Source: Phytoseiulus persimilis
Lineage: Eukaryota > Arthropoda > Arachnida > Mesostigmata > Phytoseiidae
Assembly (NCBI GenBank): GCA_037576195.1
Contig: CM075102.1
Coordinates: forward strand, 48,914,745-48,978,744
Direction: 5' to 3'
Length of the DNA stretch: 64,000 nt
A program made the position numbers and the translations under genes. The notes beneath the pieces are model-generated. The model ran no database searches. It was not told the DNA's origin and saw only the letters and a program-made list of their open reading frames with translations. Position 1 is the stretch's first letter. The number at the start of each line of letters is the position of its first letter. Below are positions 25,161 to 36,427 of this stretch, in pieces.

Positions 25161-25980
25161 TACAGGGTGGCTTTTTTCAACCGGGAATTTTCGAGCCCAA
25201 TCTTGTTTTTGCAATAACTTTTTCAGTTCTTGGAATATTTTCGGAAATCGAGAAGTGATCGATGGAGGATATCGGGGCGTTCATCTCGATGTGAGATTCA
25301 AATAGATATGATGGAAATTGCGTTCAATATTTATCCGATCGGGCTCGTAGGCGTTGAGTTGGACTTGCGAAAGGAAGCCGGTTATTCGCCCGAAAACCGA
25401 TTGATGTTATCTCATATCTTCGAAAAATGGCGAGCGATCGTATCTACCCTTTCTCCAAGGGCCTGCCCTGTGGCTAATTTTGTTCTCTTCGCTTTCCCTC
25501 ACATTTCCTCTCGTAACTCCTCGACGAGGCGGAATTGAAGGTAACTCCTCGGGTGAAAATTACTCAGAAAGGGTTGAATCACCCGAATGTTGAGCTGCAA
25601 GGTCGATCTGGCCGTGACTGATTTCCACCGGAAATCACCCTCATTCAGTTTCCCGTCTTCGGTCGCCAAAATCACCCTTGACACCAAAGGAATTCTTGAT
25701 GCGATCGCTTGCCATTTTTCGAGCATATGAGATAACTTCGATCGGTTTCCGGGCAAATGACCGGCTACCTCTCGCGCGTCTAACGCGAACCCCTACGATT
25801 CCGATCGGATGAATATTGAACGCAATTTCCACCATATCCATTCGGGTCACATCAAAATGACCGCCCCGATATCCTCCATCGATCACTCCTCGATTTTTGA
25901 AAATATTCCAAGAACTGAGAAACTTATGGCCAAAACAAGATCGGGCTCGAAAATTCCCGACTAAAAAGAGCCACCCTGTA
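25161..25980. mobile_element. MITE-like DNA transposon with about 280-base terminal inverted repeats and TA target duplication
   Basis: The element runs from CAGGGTGGCT at 25163 to its mirror GCCACCCTG ending at 25978, flanked on each side by TA (25161-25162 and 25979-25980). The left arm to about 25445 and the right arm from about 25697 are inverted copies, sharing long blocks such as GTGATCGATGGAGGATATCG and GAAATTGCGTTCAATATT with roughly four in five bases alike by eye. The unique centre of about 250 bases carries no transposase. TA duplication suggests mobilisation by a Tc1/mariner-superfamily enzyme; that is inference. Divergence between the arms implies an old copy. The arm frames encode similar short peptides on opposite strands, which is a by-product of the inverted arms. 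Confidence 0.9.
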
Positions 25981-26139
25981 GATCTCTCTTGGAGCTTGCA
26001 CTCTGATCATGCACAGCATTCAAGAGACGCTCCAGGCACTCATTCGTCGACGCCATTATGTTTCTTGGTCCATTCCCTGTTTCCCGTGGAGCAGGGCCGG
26101 AATTCTGACCAACGATTCCATGACAACGGCTGAAAACGT

Positions 26140-27200
26140 CTGAAAATTCACTGGCGAAACCAACAGGGCTAAGCAACAGAGCCAAGAGGCGAGCGCGCCG
26201 GGCCGGCAACAGTGGGATCAGCAGACAGAACAGCTGACCCAACCAGAGATGCGGTCACCGGTAGTGCTGTCCGCAGGGGACCGAACGATGGCCGCCCTGA
26301 AGAATCCCAAGGCCGCACACAACCTTAGAAGTGTCTTCGGCGGTCCAGAATACACAATCTAGAGGGAGTTCAAGGGCAGGAGCACGGAGGAGATGTGCTC
26401 CGAAATGAAAAAAGATTGTGGAGCGGTATGAAAAAGCCGAATTCCACATCCTATGCGTGTCTGGCCAACACGACATCGAAGAAGGACCGCAGGCTCCTCA
26501 CCGTACATGAACGGACAGTAGGACCCCTCGCGCGGCTGAAGACCACTACAGGACAAATCAAGTCCCTGTCGTGGATGACCATGAACCAGGAACAATCCGA
26601 GTCTCATCAGACGAACTAGAGCTGAGGAGAGAAAGCGGGTTGGCGGCCCATGGGGCCAGAAAAACAGAACTGCTGCAGAGGTATGGAGTGAGCGTACAAA
26701 CCCAAACCTCTGAAGCCATGTTCCGTTACATGACCGAGGAAGGAAGACCGGTAGGCATACTCGTGAACCGAAACGAGGTACGCACCGAGTTGGGTAACCG
26801 AAGAGATGCCGACCGACCTGGGCCATCCAGGGGAGGCGAATCCGGAGATCGGGGAAGGAGGACGGACAGAGCCTACAACCCCTCAGGAAGAAAACGCCAT
26901 CGGTCCCGATCAAGACGAATACTATCGTTCGCGGAGCCGAAGCAGAGGAGGATCGCCTCAAAATAAGCGAGTCAGATTCGGAAGACCGCAAGAGGAGTGA
27001 GGACCGAGGAGAGGTCAAGAGGAAGTACCCAGACGGCACAACGAAGCCCGAGGGGAACCCCAGCGACAAAGACCGCAACAGCAGCAACAACAGCGGCAAA
27101 CTCCGAGAAGGGGCAATGAGGGCCCACCGGGAGGAGGGAAAATCCTCACGGTGAGGAGCAACCCTCAACGTCGATCCTAATCGGGGGAGGAGGGGCCGAG
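26140..27200. mobile_element. T-poor island, possible retroelement gag/ORF1-like fossil
   Basis: About 1 kb whose + strand is very poor in T and rich in A, G and C, unlike the DNA on both sides. Pieces read on the + strand are rich in Gln, Arg, Glu and Ser, with charged RS-type stretches of the kind seen in nucleic-acid-binding gag or ORF1 proteins. The copy is clearly broken, with several interruptions. No reverse transcriptase, integrase or flanking repeats were recognised, so the family cannot be named. A long open frame on the opposite strand is a product of the base composition. It could also be non-coding low-complexity DNA. Confidence 0.35.
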
Positions 27201-27229
27201 GGAGACCCCGGGCTGACGAAACCACCAAT

Positions 27230-30200
27230 CGAGTCTGGTATGGGATTCATCGATCCAGATAAGGTTCATGATGTTCATGTGATCGCTCCATTATATTGTT
27301 CTCCCACGCGGTAGTGTTGTAAAGAGCCATGAGTCTCCTCATTCTAGTCTACCAGGATTCGTTTCGCTCATTGCACGATTAGGGGGTACTTCATTCCTTC
27401 CTTGAGTGCTGATCTCGGGCAGAAGTCTTCATTCGGACGATGGGCGTCTGTGCAGATCGTTCTTGGACAAGTTTTCCATGGTTTCTCCATACGTATAGCA
27501 GCTAGAGAAGGTATTTTATCGTGGGTTCTGATTCGAATGGCATTGTCCCGGTTTTCGAAAGGGCAAGAGAACCTCTTCGGCTCTCGTGGAGAATGGCTAT
27601 TACACCGAAACACAGTTCATCTTGCCGGCGAAATGCCGCAGTGGGTTCCAGCAACATATTTACCTTCCAGTTGATCATTCGCGTTTCTCTCACCCTCTTT
27701 GTTATCAGTGAATTGTATGCGTTCATGCACGGTTGAGCCGGCTTAGCTCTTCCAGGATTTCCATCCTCCGATTCAGGTTTCCACAATCGACGTCAGGTTC
27801 AATGCGGGTTTTAACCCCCTCGACTACAAGCAACTTCGGTTCTTTTCATGCACATGATTCCAAGCGGCTTGAGCCTCTCATGGATCGACGTGGGGCGGAG
27901 TTCTCCAGTGATGGATTCATTTTCGATCTCGGTGGTTGGGATGCCAACGGCCCATCTACCGCCCCCTGTCCTCTCTCTTCTAGCGTTCCAAGGAGCTTAC
28001 CTTCCGTCAACAGCGCTGAAACTGCGGGAGCCAGACGCAGAGCAGCGGCCCATTTCCTTGCTGCTGTGTTCGAGAAGCTTCAAATCTGTTCCAGCCTCAT
28101 ATGGATGTTGCCTGCATTCGGTCCAATGAACGCGTGGCTCGCCCCCCTGTCTTCCATGTTCAGGCCCACGTCAGCTCCTGGAACGCTTCAAGGTGCTTGA
28201 AAGCTTCGCACACTCATTCTGTGATGAAACCTGGAACCGATCGGGAATACATCCTTTTCTGGAGAGCTTATCTAGTTTCGGAAGAGGTTCGAGAAAATGA
28301 TCGTGAGAGACCCGTGAACTCGCCAAACGAGTTGGATGAACTCCCCAAGTTCGCAGTCGGATCACCCGATTTGAAGTCCTAAAACGGAAACCGTCCTTTG
28401 GAGATCCAGCAAGTTGGGTGCATCGGGTAGTCTCGTAGAAGACGAGAGAAGCCTAACATGACCCCCGCTAGCTGGAGGTTTAGGGGGAGCGACTAGTGCA
28501 CTGATGCTGCCAGCCTATTGATTTCGGTGCGTTTCTAGTCGAGTTTTCCGATCCTCTCCGGGTGACAGCAAGTTATAGCTAAGGATGGAGAAACATTGAG
28601 TCCACTGCACCGTGAGAGTGGACAGCCATGATGAATCGTTTCTCTTCTACAGCGAGATCCAATGGGTAATCGGTACAAGGTCACGCTCGATACTGAAGCG
28701 ACGAATGAAAACGCTCGTCGGAAGTGGTTGTCGCAAACACGTGATCCGATGACGAGCATTTCTTTCAACCTCGAACTTCTTGTTGGTCAGTGACTGTAAC
28801 TGGATGTTCTCAGTCGGTCTCGTTCCGAATACTTTCCTCGATGTTAGCAGAACAGGTCCAACAGCCCCACGATCTTGATTGACCCGGCAGGAAAGATTCT
28901 AACCACAACAGCCGTGCGTTAAATATGGTGCAGCAGTAGTCAATGAACTTTTCCCGCCCCTACGTTTGGTGAACGGGAATCTGGAATCGGGGCCCCGACT
29001 TCGTCGACCCCTACATGATAGAAGAAGAAGAAGCCGCAGAAGTCTGTTGCAACCAAAAGAGCATCGAGAAGACATCAACTTGAAGGATCTCCCAGTCTTA
29101 ATGAATGACTGCATCAGAGCTCTGAACTCCGCTTCATACGTAAAGCAAAGCAGCCCTACATCGCCTGAACGTGACCTTGAATTCCATCGCGATGGCGTAA
29201 CAAGAGGGTTCACCGGGCCGATGGGCATAGGAGGCGTTTCCAGTAACTTCCCTTAATGCTGTTGAAGCTGTCGAATCCCTTACCTGAGGTACGATTTTCG
29301 CTCAGAGAATCATTCCGATGAGAACCGAGGTATCTATGCCTATGGTTACAACTTTCTCACCGAGACTAACTGCTGAGCTCATCAGAAATTCAGCCTTGCT
29401 GTTGGGGGAGAAATCATGAGTTGAATGGCGGTGAGAAGCCGCTGGGCTTCAATTGGTAGAGCGACTTGGATGTTCGCCCAATCAGCAGCCGCTGCCTTGA
29501 AGACTAGCAGCGGAGTGCCGCGACAATAAAGGCCCAACGGCTCGAGGCGAGTCTCGAGATAGCTGGATCAAGTCGGTACGGTAACTTTCCATCGTCAGCC
29601 ACACCAACTCGAAACTGCTCTCATTGAGGACAGTTGACCGAGCTTGTACCAGAAACCATTGCGGAGGATCTTTGTCGTTCATGTTGCTCCCAAAATGTGC
29701 TTGTGTTTGACGACCAGAACAATGAGAACTGGTCGTCGGTAAACGAGCATAAATTCTGGAAATGGAGCCTCGCGGATTCTATAAAACGAGAAACCCAATC
29801 CTCTGCCCTCCAGTCTCACTCGGACTTGACGTCTATCTCTCCCAGTCACGCTCGCGCTTCCGTCGAGCGCTCGTTTGACATCGATTGTCGATTGTCTTGC
29901 CCTCGCATCCGCCGATACAAGCGGTCGATACGCTCCCAACGACGACGACTTCAATCATGTGCGGCGGATAAACAAAGCGACTATACATCTAGCCGATCGA
30001 CACCATTTTTATCGGCATTCTCATCTTCGACGGACATTCTCGGACACCAGGTGTTTCTCGCGTCACCCACCGCTTGCTGCGAAGCCGATCGGCCGATCGT
30101 CGAATAAAATCTTCCTCCGAGGTCCAAGGAAAGGCGGAGTTGAGAACGGGAACCCGGTATGACCGAGCATATAGAAGGCTAGGGCCGCGACGCGTCATCT

Positions 30201-30700
30201 AGGCCAATCTATCTCGAACTTCTCTCCTCCAAGGCCGTACCCAGAGGAGACTGGAGCCGTCTGATGGGTCCGACGGAGTTTCAGAGTGACGAACGACTCG
30301 ATTCGAGGACGGAAGGTGAGTTTGGAACAGTGCCGCGAGAGCACGGAAATTTCCCGAGATGAGATGCACAGCCATGAAGACAGCCATAACTGTTTTCGGT
30401 GCCTCGCTTCTGGGTGTCGCCAATATCCACTTCTCGTTCTTCACTGCGAGTTTCCGTCGATGGCCTTCATCTCCGAGCAAGAAGGTTGGATAAGCGGGTC
30501 CGGCGAATCTAATCCGACTCGCGCCCCAGCTACAGGCACGAGCAGTATAGTAACCTCGGAAACCATTCACGCGATGAGTCAGCATCTTCCGCACTCGACC
30601 GCGTCGCCATCTTGTGAGAATAAGTTCCGTGTCCTGACCAGGCGTTTTCAGTGAATTTAGCACGAACGATACGATCGAACACCTGTGTGTCGGGTCAAAT
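27230..30700. other. Gene-free stretch
   Basis: No exon or RNA gene could be supported. Open frames at 27.7-28.4 and 28.9-29.3 kb overlap equally long frames on the other strand and have no recognisable motif. Confidence 0.5.
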
Positions 30701-32338
30701 GAACAGCGGCCCGAGGAAACGATTCCCGTATTTTTCCGATGAGTAGCAACCTCCCGTATCCTCCGGACGCTCACGGACGTGACCTGGAGGAGTTAAGTGC
30801 TGCCTCCAGGCACGAGCTGGCGCAATCCGAGCGGGTTTCCCCCTCCGTCTCTCTCTGCTCTGGGAGATACGACTCCGAAATTCGTGGAGTCCTCCTTGCG
30901 GACGCAGCAGCGAATCCAAGGATCCGCACAGGATTATCAGGTCTCCCCTCTTCCTCGCGTGACGACGAGAACAAACTACGAGCCCAGGACTATTCAGATT
31001 GTTCCCTTCATGGAAGACGCTGGAGTAGGTGGCGTCCTTGATAACACCGGTTGACCCTGCAGCGCACCGTCCGTCCGACGCTGGCGAGGCAGGTCGTCGT
31101 TCAGCGCAAAGATGCGCAGTCTATTTTGTTTATGGTTTGCGGCGACTCGGACGTGGATGGCATCGTCAACGAGCGCTACGGCACAAGGCGATCTCTATTC
31201 TTGACCCGGCCAGGAGCTCCAAGACAGAGATTCCCTGACACAGGACGTGCGCTCAATTTCAAGCGTTTCTTTCGATTCGAGGAAGAGCTTACCACCCAAA
31301 GACCGATTCTTTATCCTCTTGGATGGCTTGCGAAGTGATTTCGGAGAAGGGAAAAACGTTCGAATTTTTAGAGCAGAGCGCTTAGAGGATAAGAGGTAGA
31401 ACCTGTGACAACTTTTCAAGCTTCCACATCCGAGCCATCTGGACTACTTCGCGGCTAATGACCATTCGAAAGGAACGGAGCGGGCCAAACACAACGTCCG
31501 ATACCATCGCTGCAGCAGTTTACGGGACCGGAGCACGTTTCTGTCTTCATTCAGTACCTGTTTCGAGGGGTTTGAGCGTCCGCTCTGTTGGCAGTCGCGC
31601 GTTGGAGCACTTGATCTACTCGATCGCCACGAGCTTTTCTGACCGTTCCCCTTTGGAAAAAATGACCACAGGGTCCCGGCGCAGATTCCACAGATTCATT
31701 GAGTCCCAGAACATCTCGGGGCACATTTTTCCCCGACCCTCCTCTCGTGTCGTTGATATCGGCTCTGCACGGGATAAGCTTCGTTTGGGAGAGCTTCGAT
31801 CTTGCTGCAAAGCGTTGCCGAGCGTGTAGAGTTCTCATCCCTGAGTCTTGGAGAGCTGCACCACACATCAAGCGTGCCCAACACGCCCGTTGCACCAGTG
31901 TAAGGGAAAGGGTTAATGGATCAAGCAACCGCTGAAAAATCAGTCAGAAGCCCCCGACGTGAACCAACAGTTTGTTGGAGTGTGGTGGGAACAAGTGAGA
32001 GGATTCTATGAATCTACGAATCTGTTTACGCATGGGTCTGTCGACTTGTTAGTTTGTGTATTCGTGAAACTTTGATCTCAAGGACCGGCTCACGAGCGGA
32101 GCCCCTAACTACCACGACCGGTAACTCTTAAACCTCGTAATTGGACTGCTCTCGATTCCACCGAGAGTTGAATCTCCAACGACTAGTACCGTTTGCCGCT
32201 CGGAACGAGCGCTCGAACCGCTGTCGCCATCCTGAAATGTTGTTTCGAGTGAGGGAGCATGATATCGACTTCATGTCTCAGGCCATTTTGACATGAACGT
32301 GAAAACGTCGTTCCCTGTGGATTTGCTGCGCTCTGCTA

Positions 32339-32398
32339 CCACTAGTACTTCGCTGCTAGTACTCGTTGGTAGTATTCGTTTGCTGCTAGTACTTCGTC
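32339..32398. repeat. Imperfect tandem repeat, unit about 15 bases
   Basis: Four diverged copies of a unit like CTGCTAGTACTTCGT lie head to tail (CCACTAGTACTTCG, CTGCTAGTACTCGTT, GGTAGTATTCGTTTG, CTGCTAGTACTTCGT). Confidence 0.75.
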
Positions 32399-35074
32399 AT
32401 TCATGTGAGGAATTTTGAGGGGCCGGTTAGTCCTCTAACTCCGCTCGTGGGAAACAGAAACCGCTCCGAGTTTTTCGAATGGGTCTCAAATTTACGGGAG
32501 AAGAAGCCCTCATTTAATTTCGGCATTCACTCTAGCAACTCAAGATTTAGTCCGAGACCAGTATTCACACTCCCTCGGACAGCTCGAGAATCATCACGAA
32601 GAACCGTTTTTCTCGGTTGCCGAGATACGTAGTATAATTGCCCAGGGAAGTGGACGCCCATATGAGCTACTCTCGGGCCGCCTCTGATTCCTCTTCCAAG
32701 TTATTCAATCTATCATTTATGCACCAAAAATTGGCCGAATTCCGGGATTCGATTGGATGAATTGGATACGATCGGCGTGTCAGACGTTGTGCTGTGAATT
32801 TCTACCAAGTCTCAAGGTCTTAAGACGTGAAGTCATCTTGGTCAAAATGGAAGCAAATTGATGAGCAGGGAGTGATACAATCTCGAGGCTCTCTGGATCA
32901 CAGATCGCTGATATGACAACGAGGCTTCTGCTCGAGCAGTGGGGAGCTACTTATCTCGTGCCAGAGATCTTGGAGTTTCGGTCAGGAACTCACTATCTGT
33001 CGACATTGGAATGGCCTGCTCGAAGACCTTAGGTAGTGCTCAGGTGAAGCGAAGAGCCGAAAACTTAGGGGCCACCGGGCGATCCGAAGATGATATCAAT
33101 GAATTCCTCCTGACATCGCCTCCTTGAGAGTGAAAGAATAATGGTGACTGGTTCACAACTCGAGTCACCTGAGGCAACCCAGCGAAAACTCACCCGTTTT
33201 CGCGCAAAACAAGCGGTGGTATGTAATCCTACCAACCCAGAGTTTTTTTCTTTCACTATTGACGCTACCCTAGTCGGAAAGGGCAGACTGATCCCCCCTG
33301 CAAAGCTCTTACGATTAAATCGTGAAATCTCATAGTTTTATGCAGACGACTGATTCACGGTACTGTCATAATTTTGAGAGATCAGCTCTTAAAGATGATG
33401 ATGATTTCATCGATTCCTCGAGCTCCGAGGGCGTCGCGGGGTGGTTTCTCCTTTTCACTCCGACGTACGGCAATATATGTATGTGCTGCTGAACCTTGTA
33501 TCACGATGGCAGAAAAGTCCACGAGAAGTGTTGTGCAAGATTCGTTACGTATCGGGATATCTCTGAGCGTCGATGGGGAAGCTTGATTTTTCAAAGCGAT
33601 CTGGGCAACTCACGATTTGTCGAAAAGACCAACTTCGGTTCGGTTATGGCCAGCTCAATATCTATCACGAATCCAACATGCAACGCGTTCTGCAGAGCTC
33701 GAGGAGGACGGAGATGATGAGCTTCGCGGGAACCGCCCAGAACGAATAAACTATTGATAAGGTGATGCCACTCTTAGATGCGGCAAAAGTAATGAGGGAT
33801 TGCTCCACCATGTGTATGACGGGCGCCGCAATTCTGACGCGGCACAATCAGAGCACGCTGGAGAATCATCTCTAATCGTTTGGGACGAGATGGATCACCG
33901 TCCAACGAGGAGAGAAAATGTGGCTTCCCACTCAGGAGATTAGAAATCTTGAGCAGTCTGCTTCTACATGATGGTTAAGTCGAGTTCGCTCGCAAAAAGT
34001 TTTGCGCATCAACTGCCTGACTTTGGCAACGATCTCAAACCTACGCCACCTCTATAGAGACCAGGGAGTGCAGACGAGGCTCGTTTGACGTTGGATGTTC
34101 AAACGTACAGGCTCCAGCTCATCATTCCCGTTTTTCACATCGATTCAGATCGCGGTTTCCCCATCCGAATTCCTGCTACCAGCTTTTGGAAATCAATCAG
34201 ACGGGTATGCATGGGGTCAATCGAGTGTTTCCATGAGCATTGATATTCTGACCAATATCCGAAGGCTCCCTGGTGAGTCGAAATCACATCTCGGAACGAA
34301 GAAGAAGCTGTCAAGTTTTTCTCTGCTTCGAACCCTCGAGATCGACAGCTTCCGATCCGTTGATCGACTCGACCCTGGCCGGGTATGATAGAGTTCGTGT
34401 CGTGTGAATAGATTCGGAATTGAAAAGGAAATTAACTTCGTTTGTTCTGCGAGTTCTCCAACCGGACAGCTGACAAGCGGCCCTGACTGGAGCTCGGGAG
34501 TTGTCTCTGTCTTTCTCTTTCCTGAGTGCTCTGCTGCTCCTCTCGAGGCCTCCGACTGCCTGCCTGTTCGGAGAACTCATCATACATTGTCTTATAGGAT
34601 GTCGTAGTCGCCTCCGTCATCAGCATCTGATTGAACAAACGGGAGAGCCGTGGGTTGTCTTTTGGACGGTCGTCGTTTGATCGCCGGGGCTGGAGAGAGC
34701 GAGCAACGAGAAACCTCACGATTCTGCTTTGAAGTTTCTTCTGAGTTCCTCGAGATCAGCAGTAAGCGTCCCATCGGCTCCGCCTGTCCTCCGCTTCATT
34801 TCTGTCTGTGTTACCCCTCCTCTAAGCGTTCAATTGAATCAAAGCTTATCGGCCAAAAAAACGCATTGCGAGTCTTTTGTCTAGAGGCTGGATGTTGTTC
34901 TGAAAAGCAGGACGTTCTTTCCTTTGCAGTGGGGTCGGAGAATAGGCGACGACGAACGGTAGCGGAGAGACATTCAACTGGGAATAGCGCAGCTGAACGG
35001 AATGAACACGCGGAACCTACTTGGGACGCCATGAATAGGAGCCCTATCATTTTTCATTCATTGTTTCAACTCAG

Positions 35075-35267
35075 GAACATTTCCTCGGAGCTCTACAGAA
35101 ATGTCGGCCGCAGCTACTTCTGGCGGATGTCGCAACCACCCGACGTGCGAGCCGAAACGACTCCGGAGTCGGTCGCGAAAGTAGACATCCCGTGGGAGAC
35201 CTCGAAGCGGAAGAAGGTGAAGAGTTCGAGACCAGCTCGCGCGTTTTTATCGGAACTCCAATCAATG
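35075..35267 (+). CDS. Possible GAF-domain exon of the PDE2-like gene
   Basis: Behind the acceptor TTTCAACTCAG an open segment of 64 codons contains LLLADVATTRR, then PVGDLEAEEGEEFETSSRVF and IGTPIN. PDE2 GAF-B has HVATTG, then a P-to-F spacer of the same length, then F-R-T-R-N-I-L-C-F-P-I, so the order and spacing agree. It ends at GTTATT in phase 1. A longer open frame in another register covers the same DNA, and the following GAF exons are not found, so this is tentative. Confidence 0.33.
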
Positions 35268-36274
35268 GTTATTGGTTGTAAAGCATCATTTGATGATCGA
35301 CAACTCCCGATGCATGCTCCAAAATCACAAAGTGCCAGAATGCGGATGAGCCGCGAGGTCGGCTATCGGAAACTATCCGGGAGAATTCCGAGCGCTCTGC
35401 TACACGCAGTTAGACGACCCAACACGTTCGCGCTCACCTCATGACACACTCTCCCAAGTCCGAGATCATTCACGATTTCGACCGTTACGTGTCGGGCTCT
35501 CACAAAGAAGGCGTTTTCTTCGGACAACAGCTCGTCTGACGTGAGCTTGTAATCTTCGAGCGGAAGACAGGTGCTCCAAATGCTCCATCAGCTCTATTCA
35601 CTCTTCAGGTCTGATTTTCAGGCTCCGCCACGCACACGCGCTGCTCGCTGGGATATCTTCCAAAGCCATCCGTCCGTGTGAAGTTGCGGAACTGAGGTAG
35701 GAATGCACTCGAATCGATATTGACAGCTGTCGTTTGTCTCGAACTGCTCGAAGGAACAACGAACCACCACTTCCCGGGATCGTTGATCCACGTAGTTCTC
35801 ATTTCAAGACTACGTCGTCATGTCTGCTCATCAGAACTCGAGGAGTAGCTTGCATTCGAGCTCTGTATGACCGGAGCCGAACGTGTCTGTCGGCATTCCA
35901 TGAGTTCGAACGTCAGCTGTCATCCAGGTCGAGCTGACGCGGTTTGAGGAGACTGAGTTGTGGATTGTAACGCGGCAACTCCTGCAGAGTTCCCGCTGTG
36001 ATGGTGTTCCGGAGAAGGTCTTTTATCCACGTTGTGATCGTCATTGGAAGTGTCGCATGGTTGTCAGAAGTCTTGGCTTGGAATGTGCCTTGGAGACGTA
36101 AGGTCGAAGGGAAGACCAAGAAGCAAATCGTGAGTGGAAACTCTTTTCCTTTCGGAAGGGCTCGTACTCGGGAATCTGAGGAGCCCTTTCGGTTTGGCCG
36201 GGCCCGTGCAGATCTGAATCCGCGTTAGTTTCGACTTGGAGGGATTAAGGTTCCGATCAGAGCATTCTCAATAG

Positions 36275-36427
36275 GTCTACGTCGATAAAAGTGAAGTGGA
36301 GCGTTTGACTGCCATATCGGGAAAGTTCCCCCTGAGAGTCGAGGACCCCCGATGGGGGAAATACCTGACTTCCTTCGATAGGCTCAGTACTCCGAGGAAA
36401 ATTGATCCCAAAGACGCATCCGTTCTG
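36275..36427 (+). CDS. PDE2-like exon a (linker to catalytic domain)
   Basis: Fifty-one codons in phase 0, behind acceptor CTCAATAG and before donor GTAAGG. VDKSEVERL resembles the PDE2 segment VSDDEYTKL after GAF-B, and STPRKIDPKD aligns with TPRSLPEDD at the catalytic-domain boundary. Confidence 0.8.

Larger units (their letters stand above)
30700..36274 (+). other. Probable 5' part of the PDE2-like gene, exons not resolved
   Basis: A full PDE2 has two GAF domains before the catalytic domain, so exons should lie upstream of 36275. One GAF-like exon is proposed at 35075-35267. An open segment from 31053 to 31335, behind an acceptor-like CCCTGCAG, reads ARQVVVQRKDAQSILFMV and might belong to an N-terminal domain. 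I could not align the rest, and I do not assign a start codon. An imperfect tandem repeat sits at 32339-32398. Confidence 0.3.

Noticed and set aside
26359-27228. A 289-codon open frame on the minus strand, the longest in the window
   Set aside because: It is antisense to the T-poor island. Absence of T on the + strand removes A from the minus strand and so removes stop codons. The translation (Leu/Ser/Arg-rich) has no domain.
29446-29500. tRNA-like A-box (GGGCTTCAATTGGTAGAGC)
   Set aside because: No matching B-box or acceptor stem follows at the right distance.
34650-35444. A 264-codon open frame on the + strand
   Set aside because: No recognisable motif. It overlaps the possible GAF exon in another frame, and it mixes sequence on both sides of that exon's acceptor.
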